Origin: Gemmatimonadota bacterium
GTDB lineage: Bacteria > Gemmatimonadota > Gemmatimonadetes > Longimicrobiales > Gaopeijiaceae
DNA: 37,206 nucleotides
Reading direction: 5' to 3'
NCBI GenBank assembly: GCA_007132965.1
Contig: SLNQ01000168.1
Coordinates: forward strand, 1 to 37,206
Shown piece by piece: positions 25,578-35,344 of this stretch. Both the position numbers and the translations under genes were made by a program. Each line of letters starts with the position of its first letter. Position 1 is the first letter of the stretch. The notes under the pieces are model-generated. The model was not told the origin of the DNA. It searched no databases and was given only the letters and a program-made list of their open reading frames with translations.

Positions 25578-27206
25578 TCAGGGGGCCGAGGGTCCGGCCT
25601 CCCGGATCTCCTCCAGGACGTCGCCCTCGTACTTCCGGAAGTTGTCCCGGAACATGTCGGCCAGCTTCCGGGCCGCTTGGTCGTAGGCATCCTGGTCGGC
25701 CCAGGTCTCCCGGGGATTCAACAGGTCGTCCGGCACCCCTTCCACCTGCGCCGGCACGTGGAGGCCGAAGATGGGATCGGTGCGGGTTTCGGTGTCGGTG
25801 AGTTCTCCGCCCAGGGCGGCGTCTACCATGCGTCGGGTATGGCGAAGGTTGATCCGGCTTCCCACCCCGTGTCCTCCGCCGGACCACCCGGTGTTCACCA
25901 GCCATACCGCCGACTCGTGCTCCCGGAGCTTGGCTCCCAGCATCTCGGCGTACTCACCGGGATGGCGGGGCAGGAAGGGGGCCCCGAAGCAGGCCGAGAA
26001 GGCCGCCTTCGGCTCGGTGACGCCCCGCTCCGTTCCGGCCACCTTGGCGGTGTAGCCCGAGAGGAAGTGATACATGGCCTGGGCCGGCGTAAGCCGGGAG
26101 ATGGGAGGGAGCACGCCGAAGGCGTCACACGTCAGGAACACCACGTGCTCCGGGTGTCCCCCGCGACTGGGGATCACGGCGTTGGGAATGTAGTGGATGG
26201 GGTACGACGCCCGGGTGTTCTCGGTGATGCTCTCCTCGGAGTAGCTCACCTCTCGGGTAATGGGCGTCAGCACCACATTCTCCAGGATCGTCCCGAACAT
26301 CCGGGTGGCCTGGAAGATCTCGGGTTCGGCCTCGGGCGAGAGGTTGATCACCTTCGCGTAGCATCCGCCCTCGAAGTTGAAGACGCCGTCGTCGCCCCAT
26401 CCGTGCTCGTCGTCGCCGATGAGGCCCCGGGCAGGGTCGGCGGAGAGGGTCGTCTTTCCGGTGCCCGACAGGCCGAAGAAGAGGGCTACGTCGCCCTTCT
26501 CCCCCACGTTGGCCGAGCAGTGCATGGGCAGGATTCCCCGGGCCGGCAGCAGGTGGTTGAGAACCGAGAAGATGGACTTCTTGATCTCGCCGGCATACCG
26601 GGTACCTCCGATGAGCACCTCCCGCTCGGTAAAGTTCACCACCACGAAGGTCCCTGAGCGGGTACCGTGCACCTCGGGGTCCGCCTTGAGCTCCGGCGCG
26701 TGAAGCACGGTGAAGTCGGGCCGGGCGTCGGCCAGCTGCTCCGGCGTGGGCCGCAGAAACATGTTGTAGGCAAAGAGGTTGTGCCATGCGCTGGGCGTCA
26801 CCACCCGGACGGCGAGCCCCGCCTCCGGATCCTCTCCCGCCCGGGCGTCCCGAACGAAGAGCTCTCGCCCGTTCAGGTGCTCCACCACCATCTCCCGGAG
26901 CGTGGCAAAGGTGTCCGGGTCCATGGGCACGTTCACCGTTCCCCAGTGCACCACGTCCTCGGTGGTCTGGTCCCGGACCGTGTACTTGTCGTCGGGGGAG
27001 CGACCGGTGTGGGGGGCCGTGACGGCGGCAAACCCGCCCATATGGGCCAGGCGACCTTCGCCCCGCTTGAGGGCGGCCTCGTAGAGCTCCGCCGGCGAGA
27101 GGTTCCAGTGCACCGCACCGGCCGGAGTGAGTCCGTGGATGTCGAGGCCGTGGCGGCTTGCCACACCCCCGTTGTCTCCGGTGGGGGTATCCTTCTCTAT
27201 CGTCAT
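25578..27206 (-). CDS. pckA: Phosphoenolpyruvate carboxykinase (ATP)
   Basis: HCSANVGEKGDVALFFGLSGTGKTTLSADPARGLIGDDEHGWGDDGVFNFEGGCYAKVI, GWSGGGHGVGSRINLRHTR. Confidence 0.97.
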   Translation of the reverse strand: MTIEKDTPTGDNGGVASRHGLDIHGLTPAGAVHWNLSPAELYEAALKRGEGRLAHMGGFAAVTAPHTGRSPDDKYTVRDQTTEDVVHWGTVNVPMDPDTFATLREMVVEHLNGRELFVRDARAGEDPEAGLAVRVVTPSAWHNLFAYNMFLRPTPEQLADARPDFTVLHAPELKADPEVHGTRSGTFVVVNFTEREVLIGGTRYAGEIKKSIFSVLNHLLPARGILPMHCSANVGEKGDVALFFGLSGTGKTTLSADPARGLIGDDEHGWGDDGVFNFEGGCYAKVINLSPEAEPEIFQATRMFGTILENVVLTPITREVSYSEESITENTRASYPIHYIPNAVIPSRGGHPEHVVFLTCDAFGVLPPISRLTPAQAMYHFLSGYTAKVAGTERGVTEPKAAFSACFGAPFLPRHPGEYAEMLGAKLREHESAVWLVNTGWSGGGHGVGSRINLRHTRRMVDAALGGELTDTETRTDPIFGLHVPAQVEGVPDDLLNPRETWADQDAYDQAARKLADMFRDNFRKYEGDVLEEIREAGPSAP

Positions 27207-27275
27207 GTTATCGGTTCCTGATGATTGGTTCGCTACGACGGGTCCACCGGCAATCCGGGTCCGCGGCGGCCCCCC

Positions 27276-27296
27276 TACTTCTTCAACAGCCTTCTA
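27276..27296 (+). repeat. Copy 2 of the 21-bp dispersed repeat (malic enzyme/pckA junction)
   Basis: TACTTCTTCAACAGCCTTCTA; overlaps the TAG stop of the malic enzyme gene on the minus strand. Confidence 0.85.
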
Positions 27297-29561
27297 AGTC
27301 TGGCCAGAACGCTGCTGCGCGTCTACCGAGGCGATGGTGGTGAGGTTCAACACGTCCTGCGTGGTGCTGCCCCGCTGGAGCACCTGGACCGGCCTGGCCA
27401 TTCCCAGCAACACGGGGCCGATGACCTCGGCGTCGCCCAGCTTGCCAACGAGCTTGTAGGCGGTATTTGCCGCCCCCAGGTTCGGAAACACCAGAATATT
27501 GGCCGGTCTGGTGAGGTCGCTGAAGGGATACGTCCCCGCGAGGATCCGCTCGTCCACAGCCGTGTCGGCCTGCATCTCGCCGTCCACCTCCAGCTCCGGC
27601 GCCAGCTCCTTGATCCGTCTCACCGCCCGGTAGACTTTCCGGGAAGCATCGCTCCGGGCCGAACCGAAATTGGAGAAGGAGAGCATGGCGATCCGCGGCT
27701 CGAGGCCCAGCCCCCGCACAAACCCGGCGGTCAGGAGCGCCACCTCGGCCAGCGTCTCGTGGGTGGGGTCGATGTTCACCGTGGTGTCGGCAAAGAAGAG
27801 GAGGTCCTGATCCCTGCGGGCAATCATGTGCAAGCCAGCCACCCGGGTTACGCCCTCGGCGGTGCCCACCACCTCCAGCGAGGGTCGAAGAACCTCGGGA
27901 TAGTTGGAATCCACTCCGCCCACCAGGGCGTCGGCGTCGCCGCGCCGCACCATCATGCTGGCGTAATAGATCGGCCGGTACAGGTTTGACCGGGCCTCGG
28001 CCAGGGTGAGCCCCTTGCGCCTGCGCAGCCGGTACAGCTCGTCGGCGTAGGCGTAGCGGGTCTCGTCCTCCAGGGCGGGATGCACGATCTCCACACCCGA
28101 GAGGTCCACTCCCATCTCCCGGGCTTGCGGTTCAATCTTGTGGGGCTTTCCGATGAGGATCGGCCGCGCAACGCCCTCCGCCACGATCTGCGCTGCCGCC
28201 CGGATCACCCGGTCGGTCTGACCGTCCACCAGCACCACCCGCCCGGGGTTTCGGCGCGCCCGCTCGGTGAGCCACCGCATGACCTCCCGCCCCGGTCCCA
28301 GCGACGCCATGAGGCGGTCCCGGTAGGCATCCATCTCCAGTTCGGTGCGGGCCACACCGGTCTCCATGGCCGCCCGGGCCACCGCGGGCGCAACGTAGAA
28401 GAGCACCCGGGGATCGAAGGGCTTCGGGATGATGTAGTCGGGTCCGAAACGGAACTCCTGGTCCGCGTAGGCGGAGGCCACCGACTCGGGGGCCTCGGAT
28501 CGGGCCAGCTCTGCCAGGGCCTCGGTGGCCGCCAGCATCATCTCGGCATTGATCTCCCGGGCTCGGACATCGAGGGCGCCCCGGAACAGGAAGGGAAAGC
28601 CCAGGACGTTGTTCACCTGGTTGGGATAGTCCGACCTCCCCGTGGCCATGATGGCGTCGTCACGGACCTGGGCCACCTCCTCGGGAAGGATCTCGGGATC
28701 GGGGTTCGCCAGGGCGAAGATGACGGGCCGAGGGCCCATGGTCGCGATCTGGTCCGCGTTCACGGCGCCCGGTACGGAAAGGCCCACAAAGACGTCGGCC
28801 CCCTCGATCACGTCATCCAGGGTTCGGTAGGGCGTATCGTGGGCAAAGCGGGCCTTGTACTTGTTCATTCCCTCGGTGCGGCCCGAGTGGATCACGCCGC
28901 CGGAGTCCACCTGGAAGATCTGCTCCCGGGGCACCCCCATCCGGACCAGGTGCTCAGCGGTGGAGAGGGCCGAGGCCCCGGCACCGGTGAAGACCACCCG
29001 GATCTCGTCCAGCTTCTTTTCCACCAGCCGGAGGGCATTCAGCAGCCCCGCCCCGGCAATGATGGCCGTGCCGTGCTGGTCGTCGTGGAAGACCGGAATG
29101 TCCAACGTTCGCTTCAGTTCCTCTTCCACCCTGAAACAGTCCGGTGCCCGGATGTCCTCCAGGTTGATCCCTCCCACCGTGGGCTCAAGGAGCTGGCAGA
29201 ACCGGATCAACTCTTCCGGGTCCTCCGTGTCCACCTCGATGTCGAAGACGTCGATCCCTGCAAATCGCTTGAAGAGAACTCCCTTCCCCTCCATGACCGG
29301 CTTCGAGGCCAGCGCTCCGATGTTTCCGAGCCCCAGCACGGCCGTTCCGTTCGACACCACCGCCACCAGGTTGCCCCGAGCCGTGTACCGGAAGGCCGCA
29401 TCCGGGTCCCTCTCGATCTCCCGGCACGGCTCTGCCACCCCGGGACTGTAGGCCAGCGCCAGTTCATGCTGGGTGGCCAGCGACTTGGTGGGAACCACCT
29501 CGATCTTCCCGGGACGGTCCCGGGAATGATAGTCGAGAGCTTCCTGTCGGCGTCGGCTCAT
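27294..29561 (-). CDS. maeB: NAD(P)-dependent malic enzyme with C-terminal phosphotransacetylase-like domain
   Basis: LALAYSPGVAEPCREI, GNIGALASKPVMEGKGVLFKRFAGID, VFHDDQHGTAIIAGAGLLNAL; C-terminal PTA-like region. Start at ATG 29561. Confidence 0.93.
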   Translation of the reverse strand: MSRRRQEALDYHSRDRPGKIEVVPTKSLATQHELALAYSPGVAEPCREIERDPDAAFRYTARGNLVAVVSNGTAVLGLGNIGALASKPVMEGKGVLFKRFAGIDVFDIEVDTEDPEELIRFCQLLEPTVGGINLEDIRAPDCFRVEEELKRTLDIPVFHDDQHGTAIIAGAGLLNALRLVEKKLDEIRVVFTGAGASALSTAEHLVRMGVPREQIFQVDSGGVIHSGRTEGMNKYKARFAHDTPYRTLDDVIEGADVFVGLSVPGAVNADQIATMGPRPVIFALANPDPEILPEEVAQVRDDAIMATGRSDYPNQVNNVLGFPFLFRGALDVRAREINAEMMLAATEALAELARSEAPESVASAYADQEFRFGPDYIIPKPFDPRVLFYVAPAVARAAMETGVARTELEMDAYRDRLMASLGPGREVMRWLTERARRNPGRVVLVDGQTDRVIRAAAQIVAEGVARPILIGKPHKIEPQAREMGVDLSGVEIVHPALEDETRYAYADELYRLRRRKGLTLAEARSNLYRPIYYASMMVRRGDADALVGGVDSNYPEVLRPSLEVVGTAEGVTRVAGLHMIARRDQDLLFFADTTVNIDPTHETLAEVALLTAGFVRGLGLEPRIAMLSFSNFGSARSDASRKVYRAVRRIKELAPELEVDGEMQADTAVDERILAGTYPFSDLTRPANILVFPNLGAANTAYKLVGKLGDAEVIGPVLLGMARPVQVLQRGSTTQDVLNLTTIASVDAQQRSGQT

Positions 29562-29610
29562 GGTCCGTCGGCTCAGGTGTGAGAAGGCGGGAGAATCCGC
29601 GGAGCGGAAA

Positions 29611-29640
29611 TTGAAAGCTCGGTCGTTGGGAAGGTAGGAT
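29611..29640 (+). promoter_or_regulatory. Candidate promoter for the Omp85-headed operon
   Basis: TTGAAA (29611-29616), N18, TAGGAT (29635-29640). Confidence 0.4.
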
Positions 29641-29669
29641 AGGGTACCCGAGCCATGCTGGAGTGTCAA
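29641..29669 (-). promoter_or_regulatory. Candidate promoter for the malic enzyme gene
   Basis: Minus strand TTGACA (29669-29664), N17, TACCCT (29646-29641). Confidence 0.45.
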
Positions 29670-29763
29670 ACCCGGGACCACGCTCCATACCCCGGGGGTA
29701 GCAGGTCTGGAAGGACAAGTCCGCGCGACCCTCCCGGGTCCACCGCACCCCCGTTCCGCCAGC

Positions 29764-31584
29764 ATGAGCCTGATCCTCCCCCTCCTCCTCGTGGTCCAGG
29801 CCCTCCCGGCCGACTCCGCTGAACGACCCGACCAGACCCCCCTCGCAGATCCCTGTCTGCACGGCCAGATCTCCCACATCTTCATCGACAACCACTCCAT
29901 CTTCGATCCGGCGGGCCTCCCTGACGACGACCGAATTCGCTGGGCCTATCTCCTGGCCAACCGGATCCACATGCGGACCCGGGCCGACTTCATTCGCCAG
30001 GAGCTGCTTTTTCGGGAAGGCGACTGCCTGGATCCGGAAGCCATCCGGGAAACGGCCCGGGTGCTCCGGGAGTTCCGGTTCATCGCCGGCGCCGACGTCT
30101 ACGACGTGGAGCAACCCGACGGATCGAGCCACGTCGTGGTGGACACCCGTGACGAATGGAGCACCAAGCTGGCCCTCTCGGTCCGCTTTGACGAAGGGCT
30201 CAGACTGGAGGGCGGATCGCTGGTGGAGGAGAATCTCATGGGCCGCGGAATCAGCGCCGGGGCTTTCTGGATCTCCCGCGAACAGCAGCGCAGCCTCGGC
30301 GCCCTGGCCGAGATCCCCCGAGTGGCCCGAAGCAACTGGGACGTGCGTGCCGCCGTGGCCACCACCCGCATCGGCGAGATGCTGGACCAGGCCATCATCT
30401 ACCCTTTTCACGGCGAGCGGGTGGGCACGGCCTTCCGCCAGGAGGTGTCTCACCAGCGCGATCTCTTCAGCTACGTCCTCCCGGACGGTGTAGCCGGGCC
30501 CGACGGAGAGGCCTTCTCCCACCTCCTCCTTCCGGTGGTGGAACAGCGACTGCAGGTGGGCATGAGCCGACGGTCAGGCGAACCCGGCAGCTTCTTCATT
30601 GCCGGTGGGGGCATCTCATATGAGAGGGTCCAGCCCAGCGACCTGGGGTCGGTCCAGGGCGTCCGGGGCAGGGATTTCGACGACCGGCTCGGGGTGGACA
30701 GCACGGTGGCCGCGCCGCTGGCCTCGCAGCTCCACTCCCGGCGGGCGTTTCGGGTCAACCTCAGGGGTGGGATCCGGCAGATTCGCTTCGCGGAGCGCCG
30801 GGGGCTGGACACGGTCGACGGCATCCAGGACCTGCCTCTCGGGCGGGAAGCGATTCTGACCCTGGGCCGGAGCGTGGGCTCCACGGGGCCGGACCGCCCC
30901 CCTGACGTCCTGGCCCGCCTGAACCTCTTTCGAGGAGGCCAGCTGGGCCCCATCCTCTCCTTCGCCACCCTGGCGGGCGAGGCACGACGGGAGGCCGGCG
31001 CCGGGGGGACCCGCGGATGGCGGGATACGCTCCTGGAGTTCCAGACGCACAACTACTGGCACCCGGAAGGCCCGGGTTCGCCCACCGTCCTATTTCGGGT
31101 TGCCGGGCAGGGAGGCTGGCGAACCGACGCCCCCTTCCAGCTCACCCTTGGGGGCCCCGACGGCGTGCGGGGCTATTCCGACGTCGCCGTGCCTGGAGCC
31201 CGACGGGCAGTGGCATCCGTGGAGGGCCGGTGGCAGCTTCCCAATCCTCTGTACGAGCTCATGGACCTGGGGATGACCACCTTCGGTGACGTGGGCCGGA
31301 TGTGGGCCGGCGACGTCCCCTTTGGCACCAACTCGGGGTGGCGGGGGTCGCTGGGCGCGGGCCTCCGGGTGGGCTTCCCCGCCGGTAGCGCCTCGGTCAT
31401 CCGGATAGACGTGGCCATTCCCGTCGATGGCGTGGGTCCCCGTTCACCCATCGTGCGCATCTCTGCCAGGGAATGGCTCGGGCTCCTGGATGACACCCGA
31501 AACCGGGAGCTCCTGAGAAGTCGACGCAGCGGCCTCACCCCGGACTACAGCGGGGTGGTCCAGGAGCGGAGGCCCCCCGGATGA
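29764..31584 (+). CDS. Omp85/BamA-TamA-superfamily outer membrane protein (POTRA-like region plus beta-barrel)
   Basis: Signal peptide; IRQELLFREGDCLDPEAIRETARVLREFRFIAGADVY (POTRA-like); Omp85 motif GGPDGVRGYSDVAVPGARRAVASVEGRWQLP; terminal barrel strands. Confidence 0.82.
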   Translation: MSLILPLLLVVQALPADSAERPDQTPLADPCLHGQISHIFIDNHSIFDPAGLPDDDRIRWAYLLANRIHMRTRADFIRQELLFREGDCLDPEAIRETARVLREFRFIAGADVYDVEQPDGSSHVVVDTRDEWSTKLALSVRFDEGLRLEGGSLVEENLMGRGISAGAFWISREQQRSLGALAEIPRVARSNWDVRAAVATTRIGEMLDQAIIYPFHGERVGTAFRQEVSHQRDLFSYVLPDGVAGPDGEAFSHLLLPVVEQRLQVGMSRRSGEPGSFFIAGGGISYERVQPSDLGSVQGVRGRDFDDRLGVDSTVAAPLASQLHSRRAFRVNLRGGIRQIRFAERRGLDTVDGIQDLPLGREAILTLGRSVGSTGPDRPPDVLARLNLFRGGQLGPILSFATLAGEARREAGAGGTRGWRDTLLEFQTHNYWHPEGPGSPTVLFRVAGQGGWRTDAPFQLTLGGPDGVRGYSDVAVPGARRAVASVEGRWQLPNPLYELMDLGMTTFGDVGRMWAGDVPFGTNSGWRGSLGAGLRVGFPAGSASVIRIDVAIPVDGVGPRSPIVRISAREWLGLLDDTRNRELLRSRRSGLTPDYSGVVQERRPPG

Positions 31585-32324
31585 CCCCAACGCCCCCAGA
31601 GCCTCTGCCCCATCCCTTCCAGCGCCTTCCCCACCGCCAGGATCGCGCCGAGATCCTGGACGGAGACAACGCCGTCTCGCGAGAGGAACTGGCCCGGAGC
31701 CTCGGGGCCATGGCCACCGTGAACCGTTTCCTCGGGGGCACCAGGTCACTTCTGGTTCACCTCCGAAGCCTGGCGAGGAAGGCTGACCTCCAGGCCCTCT
31801 CCATGCTGGACGTGGGGGTGGGTGACGGGGCCGTTCCGCGAGCGCTCCGGCGATCGCTGGCCCGGGAGGGGGTGGCGTTGCGGTGGCTGGGTATTGACCG
31901 GAGCCGAAGGGTGCTCCAGGTCGCCCGGGAGCGTGGCCCTGGACCCGCCGGGCTCCTTCAGGCAGACGGACTCGTCCTGCCATTCCCGGACGAGAGCTTC
32001 GACGTGGTCGCCTCGACCCTGACCCTGCATCATCTCTCCGGCGCACAGCTCGAGACCTTCCTGACGGAGGCAGCCCGCGTGGCTCGCCGTGCCGTGATCA
32101 TGTCGGACCTGGAGCGCCACCCCCTGAACTACCTCGGGGCCCGCATTCTCGGGATCACCCTCTGGCGGCGGGATCCCATCACCCGCTACGACGGCCCCGT
32201 TTCGGTGCTCCGCTCCTATACCCGTGACGAGCTCCGGGCCAGGGCCCGCCGCGTCCCCCTCGACCATGTCAGTGTGCACCGCCACTTCCCATTTCGACTG
32301 GTGCTGATGGGGAGGCCGGAGTGA
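31581..32324 (+). CDS. Class I SAM-dependent methyltransferase
   Basis: LSMLDVGVGDGAVPRALRR, LRWLGIDRSRRVLQVA, LPFPDESFDVVASTLTLHHLS. Confidence 0.9.
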   Translation: MTPTPPEPLPHPFQRLPHRQDRAEILDGDNAVSREELARSLGAMATVNRFLGGTRSLLVHLRSLARKADLQALSMLDVGVGDGAVPRALRRSLAREGVALRWLGIDRSRRVLQVARERGPGPAGLLQADGLVLPFPDESFDVVASTLTLHHLSGAQLETFLTEAARVARRAVIMSDLERHPLNYLGARILGITLWRRDPITRYDGPVSVLRSYTRDELRARARRVPLDHVSVHRHFPFRLVLMGRPE

Positions 32325-33595
32325 GTCGCGGGGCACCGTCCGGAGCGGTCTCCGACACCCCCGTCATGGTGGTGGGTGGCGGGCCCGCCGGCGCCGTCAC
32401 GGGTCTCCTCCTGGCACGACGGGGCTGGGAGGTGGAGTTGGTGGACCGGGCCCGCTTCCCCCGCAGCAAGGCCTGCGGAGAATGCCTGAACCCGGGCGGC
32501 GTGGCGCTCTTGGCCGAGCTGGGGCTCATGGAGTCGGTCCTGGCCACCTCTCCAGCTGTCATGGACGGTTGGGACCTGGCCCTGCCGGGCAAGGGGAGTT
32601 GGCGGCCACCGGCCCGGGGGCGGTTCCGGGGAGGCGATCGGGCGCTGGGCGTCTGCCGGGCCACCTTCGACGCGGCGCTCCTGGAGGAGGCCCGGGCGGC
32701 CGGGGTCCGGATCCGGGAAGGTGTCAGGGTGGTGAAGGCGCGCCCAGGGAGTGCGGACGAGCCGGCCGCGGTGGAGCTGGTGCTACCCGGAGGTGACCGG
32801 CGGTGGCGGACGGCTCGGGTGCTGGTGGGCGCCGACGGGCTAAACTCACGGATCCGGTCGGAGGTCGGGCTGGCCGGCGCCGCAACGGACCCTCCCAAGG
32901 CTTCTCTCACGTGGCGAATCCAGGGCGCCGGGCCCTCCCGGCACCAGGGACGTCTTCTCCTGGGACCGGGCTCCACCGTGGGCCTGGCACCGGTATCGGG
33001 GCCGGAGGCGACCCACTGGAACGCCACGCTGGTGGTGGTGGAAGAAGCGGACCGAGCCGACCTGCTTCGCCAGGGCTGGTCCATGATGAGCGCCGCTCTC
33101 CAGGGCATTCCCGGGGGCTGGCGCCGGGAGCCCCGGGTTGTAGCCGGGCCCTGGGGCTCGGGCCGCTTTCGCAGGCCGACTGAGGCAGCCTGGACCGGGC
33201 GCACGCTCCTGGTGGGCGACGCAGCGGGCTACTTCGATCCCCTCACGGGCCAGGGGATCTACCGGGCCCTTCTCAGCGCCCGGCTCGCAGCCGACACCAT
33301 TGACCGTGGCCTGACGGGAGACACCCGCAGGAACTCGGACGTGGAGGCCCTTGCCCCTTACGGGGCCCTCGTCTTCTCTTCACTCCGGACGGGGAGATGG
33401 CTCCAGCGGGCGGTGGAGGGGGTGGTGTCCAGGTCACCACTTCGCCGGCTCTGCCTCAGTGGACTTCGGCATCTTCCCCGGGCCACCAGTTGGCTGATCC
33501 ACCTCACCGGCGACCGGGCGGGAAGCCTGCTCAGGGAGCCTGAACCCGTCTGGCCCCTGCATCCATCAAGGACGATCCATGAAGACCATCGATGA
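32321..33595 (+). CDS. FAD-dependent oxidoreductase (geranylgeranyl reductase / PHBH-like fold)
   Basis: VMVVGGGPAGAVTGLLLARRGWEVELVDRARFPRSKACGECLNPGGV, LVGADGLNSRIR, LLVGDAAGYFDPLTGQGIYRAL. Confidence 0.92.
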   Translation: MSRGAPSGAVSDTPVMVVGGGPAGAVTGLLLARRGWEVELVDRARFPRSKACGECLNPGGVALLAELGLMESVLATSPAVMDGWDLALPGKGSWRPPARGRFRGGDRALGVCRATFDAALLEEARAAGVRIREGVRVVKARPGSADEPAAVELVLPGGDRRWRTARVLVGADGLNSRIRSEVGLAGAATDPPKASLTWRIQGAGPSRHQGRLLLGPGSTVGLAPVSGPEATHWNATLVVVEEADRADLLRQGWSMMSAALQGIPGGWRREPRVVAGPWGSGRFRRPTEAAWTGRTLLVGDAAGYFDPLTGQGIYRALLSARLAADTIDRGLTGDTRRNSDVEALAPYGALVFSSLRTGRWLQRAVEGVVSRSPLRRLCLSGLRHLPRATSWLIHLTGDRAGSLLREPEPVWPLHPSRTIHEDHR

Positions 33596-34049
33596 ACACG
33601 TGGCCCAGGCCCCTCCGGACCTCTGCTTCGAGGTGGCCGCCAACGTAGAGGACTGGCCCCGGATCCTCCCCCACTATCGCTGGGTTCGGTTCCACGAAAA
33701 GAAGGGCTTCGCGTCGGGGGTGGTGGAGATGGCGGCCTGGCGTCCCTTCCCCTTCTTCCGCTACCCCACCTGGTGGGTGTCCGAAATGGAGCACGACCCT
33801 GACGCCCGCACAGTCACCTACCGCCACATCGACGGAATCACCCGCCAGATGGACGTGGTCTGGGAGGTGAACGCCATGGACCGGGGGCGCACCCACCTGC
33901 GGATCGTCCACGAGTGGGACGGTCCCCGATGGCCCCTCATCGGGGGGATCGCCGCCAACCTGGTCATCGGACCCTGGTTCGTGTCCCACATCGCCGGGCG
34001 AACCCTGGCCGGCGTGGTACGCGAAGCGGAACGGAGGGCCCGATCATGA
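33579..34049 (+). CDS. SRPBCC-family (polyketide cyclase / COQ10-like) protein
   Basis: MKTIDEHVAQAPPDLCFEVAANVEDWPRILPHYRWVRFHE...RQMDVVWEVNAMDRGRTHLRIVHEW. Confidence 0.85.
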   Translation: MKTIDEHVAQAPPDLCFEVAANVEDWPRILPHYRWVRFHEKKGFASGVVEMAAWRPFPFFRYPTWWVSEMEHDPDARTVTYRHIDGITRQMDVVWEVNAMDRGRTHLRIVHEWDGPRWPLIGGIAANLVIGPWFVSHIAGRTLAGVVREAERRARS

Positions 34050-35344
34050 CCGCCACGTCCCACCGCGAGCGCCACCGGGAGGTGGTGGTCACCGGGATCG
34101 GCATCATCACCGGATCGGGAACGGGCCGGGAAGCGTTCTGGGCCAACCTGAGGCGGGGCGTCTCACCGGTGGGTCCGGTGACCCGCTTCGACGCATCCGA
34201 CTTCAACTCGCGCATCGCCGTGGAGATCCCCGACTTCGACGCCCGGGACTACATGGAGCGAAATCGGGCCCGTCGCCTGGACCGCTTCGGACAGCTCAGC
34301 CTGGCCACCACCCGGTTGGCGCTCCACGACGCCGGGTTGACGCCGGGGGATCTCCCGCCGGAGCGAGTGGGCGTGCAGATGGGATCGGCCCTGGGCGGCA
34401 TCGCCCACGCGGAGATCCAGACCGGACACTTTCTGGATCGGGGACTCAGGGGAGTGGATCCACGCCTGGCACTCACCGTCTTCTGCGGTGCCGGAAGTTG
34501 CAACGTGGCCATCGAGTTCGACTTCCGCGGGCCCAACTCCACCAACGCCATGAGCTGTGCCTCGGGCACCATCGCGGTAGGTGACGGATTTCGGCTCATA
34601 CGAGAGGGAACCGTCGACGTGGTGGTGGCGGGCGGGGTGGAGGCGCCGCTGGCGCCCCTCACATTCGGATCCTTCGCCCTCATCCGGGCCATGAGCACCC
34701 GGAACGACGATCCGACCCGGGCCTATCGTCCCTTCGATGCGGATCGCGACGGCTTCATCATGGGGGAGGGCGCCGGCGTCCTGATCCTCGAGGAGCGGGA
34801 GCACGCCGTGGCCAGGGGGGCCCGGATCTATGCTGGAATATCGGGCTACGCCACCACCAACGACGCCCACCACATGACTGCACCCCGGCCCGACGCGTCC
34901 CAGGCGGCCCGGGCCATGAGCGAGGCGTTGGCCTCGGCCCGCCTGGATCCGGACGCCGTGGACTATGTGAATGCCCACGGATCGTCCACTCCCCTCAACG
35001 ACGGCACCGAGTCCAGAGCGGTCCAGCGGGTCCTGGGGCACCGGACAGCCCACGTCCCGGTGTCGGGAACCAAGCCCTTCTATGGCCACGCCCTGGGCGC
35101 ATCCGGCGCCATCGAAGCCGGGATCTGCGCCATGGCCATCGCCGACGGGTGGATTCCACCCAACCTGAACCTGGACAGCCCGGGGGCGGACTGCGAGCTG
35201 AACTATGTGGGTGAGTCGGCGGGACGTTCGCACCACGTTCGGCATGCCATCTCCAACTCCTTCGGCTTCGGGGGGATCAACGCGTCGCTGGTCTTGTCGC
35301 GGGATCCCGGCACCCCGGCTTCCGCCGGCGAGGGCGACCGGTGA
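34046..35344 (+). CDS. Beta-ketoacyl-ACP synthase (FabF-like ketosynthase)
   Basis: VVVTGIGIITGSGTGREAFWANLRRG; nucleophile region NAMSCASGTIAVGDGF; VNAHGSSTPLNDGTE; GTKPFYGHALGASGAIEA; NSFGFGGINASLVLSR. Confidence 0.94.
   Translation: MTATSHRERHREVVVTGIGIITGSGTGREAFWANLRRGVSPVGPVTRFDASDFNSRIAVEIPDFDARDYMERNRARRLDRFGQLSLATTRLALHDAGLTPGDLPPERVGVQMGSALGGIAHAEIQTGHFLDRGLRGVDPRLALTVFCGAGSCNVAIEFDFRGPNSTNAMSCASGTIAVGDGFRLIREGTVDVVVAGGVEAPLAPLTFGSFALIRAMSTRNDDPTRAYRPFDADRDGFIMGEGAGVLILEEREHAVARGARIYAGISGYATTNDAHHMTAPRPDASQAARAMSEALASARLDPDAVDYVNAHGSSTPLNDGTESRAVQRVLGHRTAHVPVSGTKPFYGHALGASGAIEAGICAMAIADGWIPPNLNLDSPGADCELNYVGESAGRSHHVRHAISNSFGFGGINASLVLSRDPGTPASAGEGDR

Noticed and set aside
10510-27296. 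Region bounded by the inverted 21-bp repeats as a 16.8-kb transposon
   Set aside because: The interior holds housekeeping genes (rsgA, a sigma factor, malic enzyme to its stop codon), no transposase, and no visible target-site duplication.
28080-29582. 500-aa plus-strand ORF opposite the malic enzyme
   Set aside because: Antisense shadow ORF; the opposite strand is an unambiguous MaeB-type malic enzyme.
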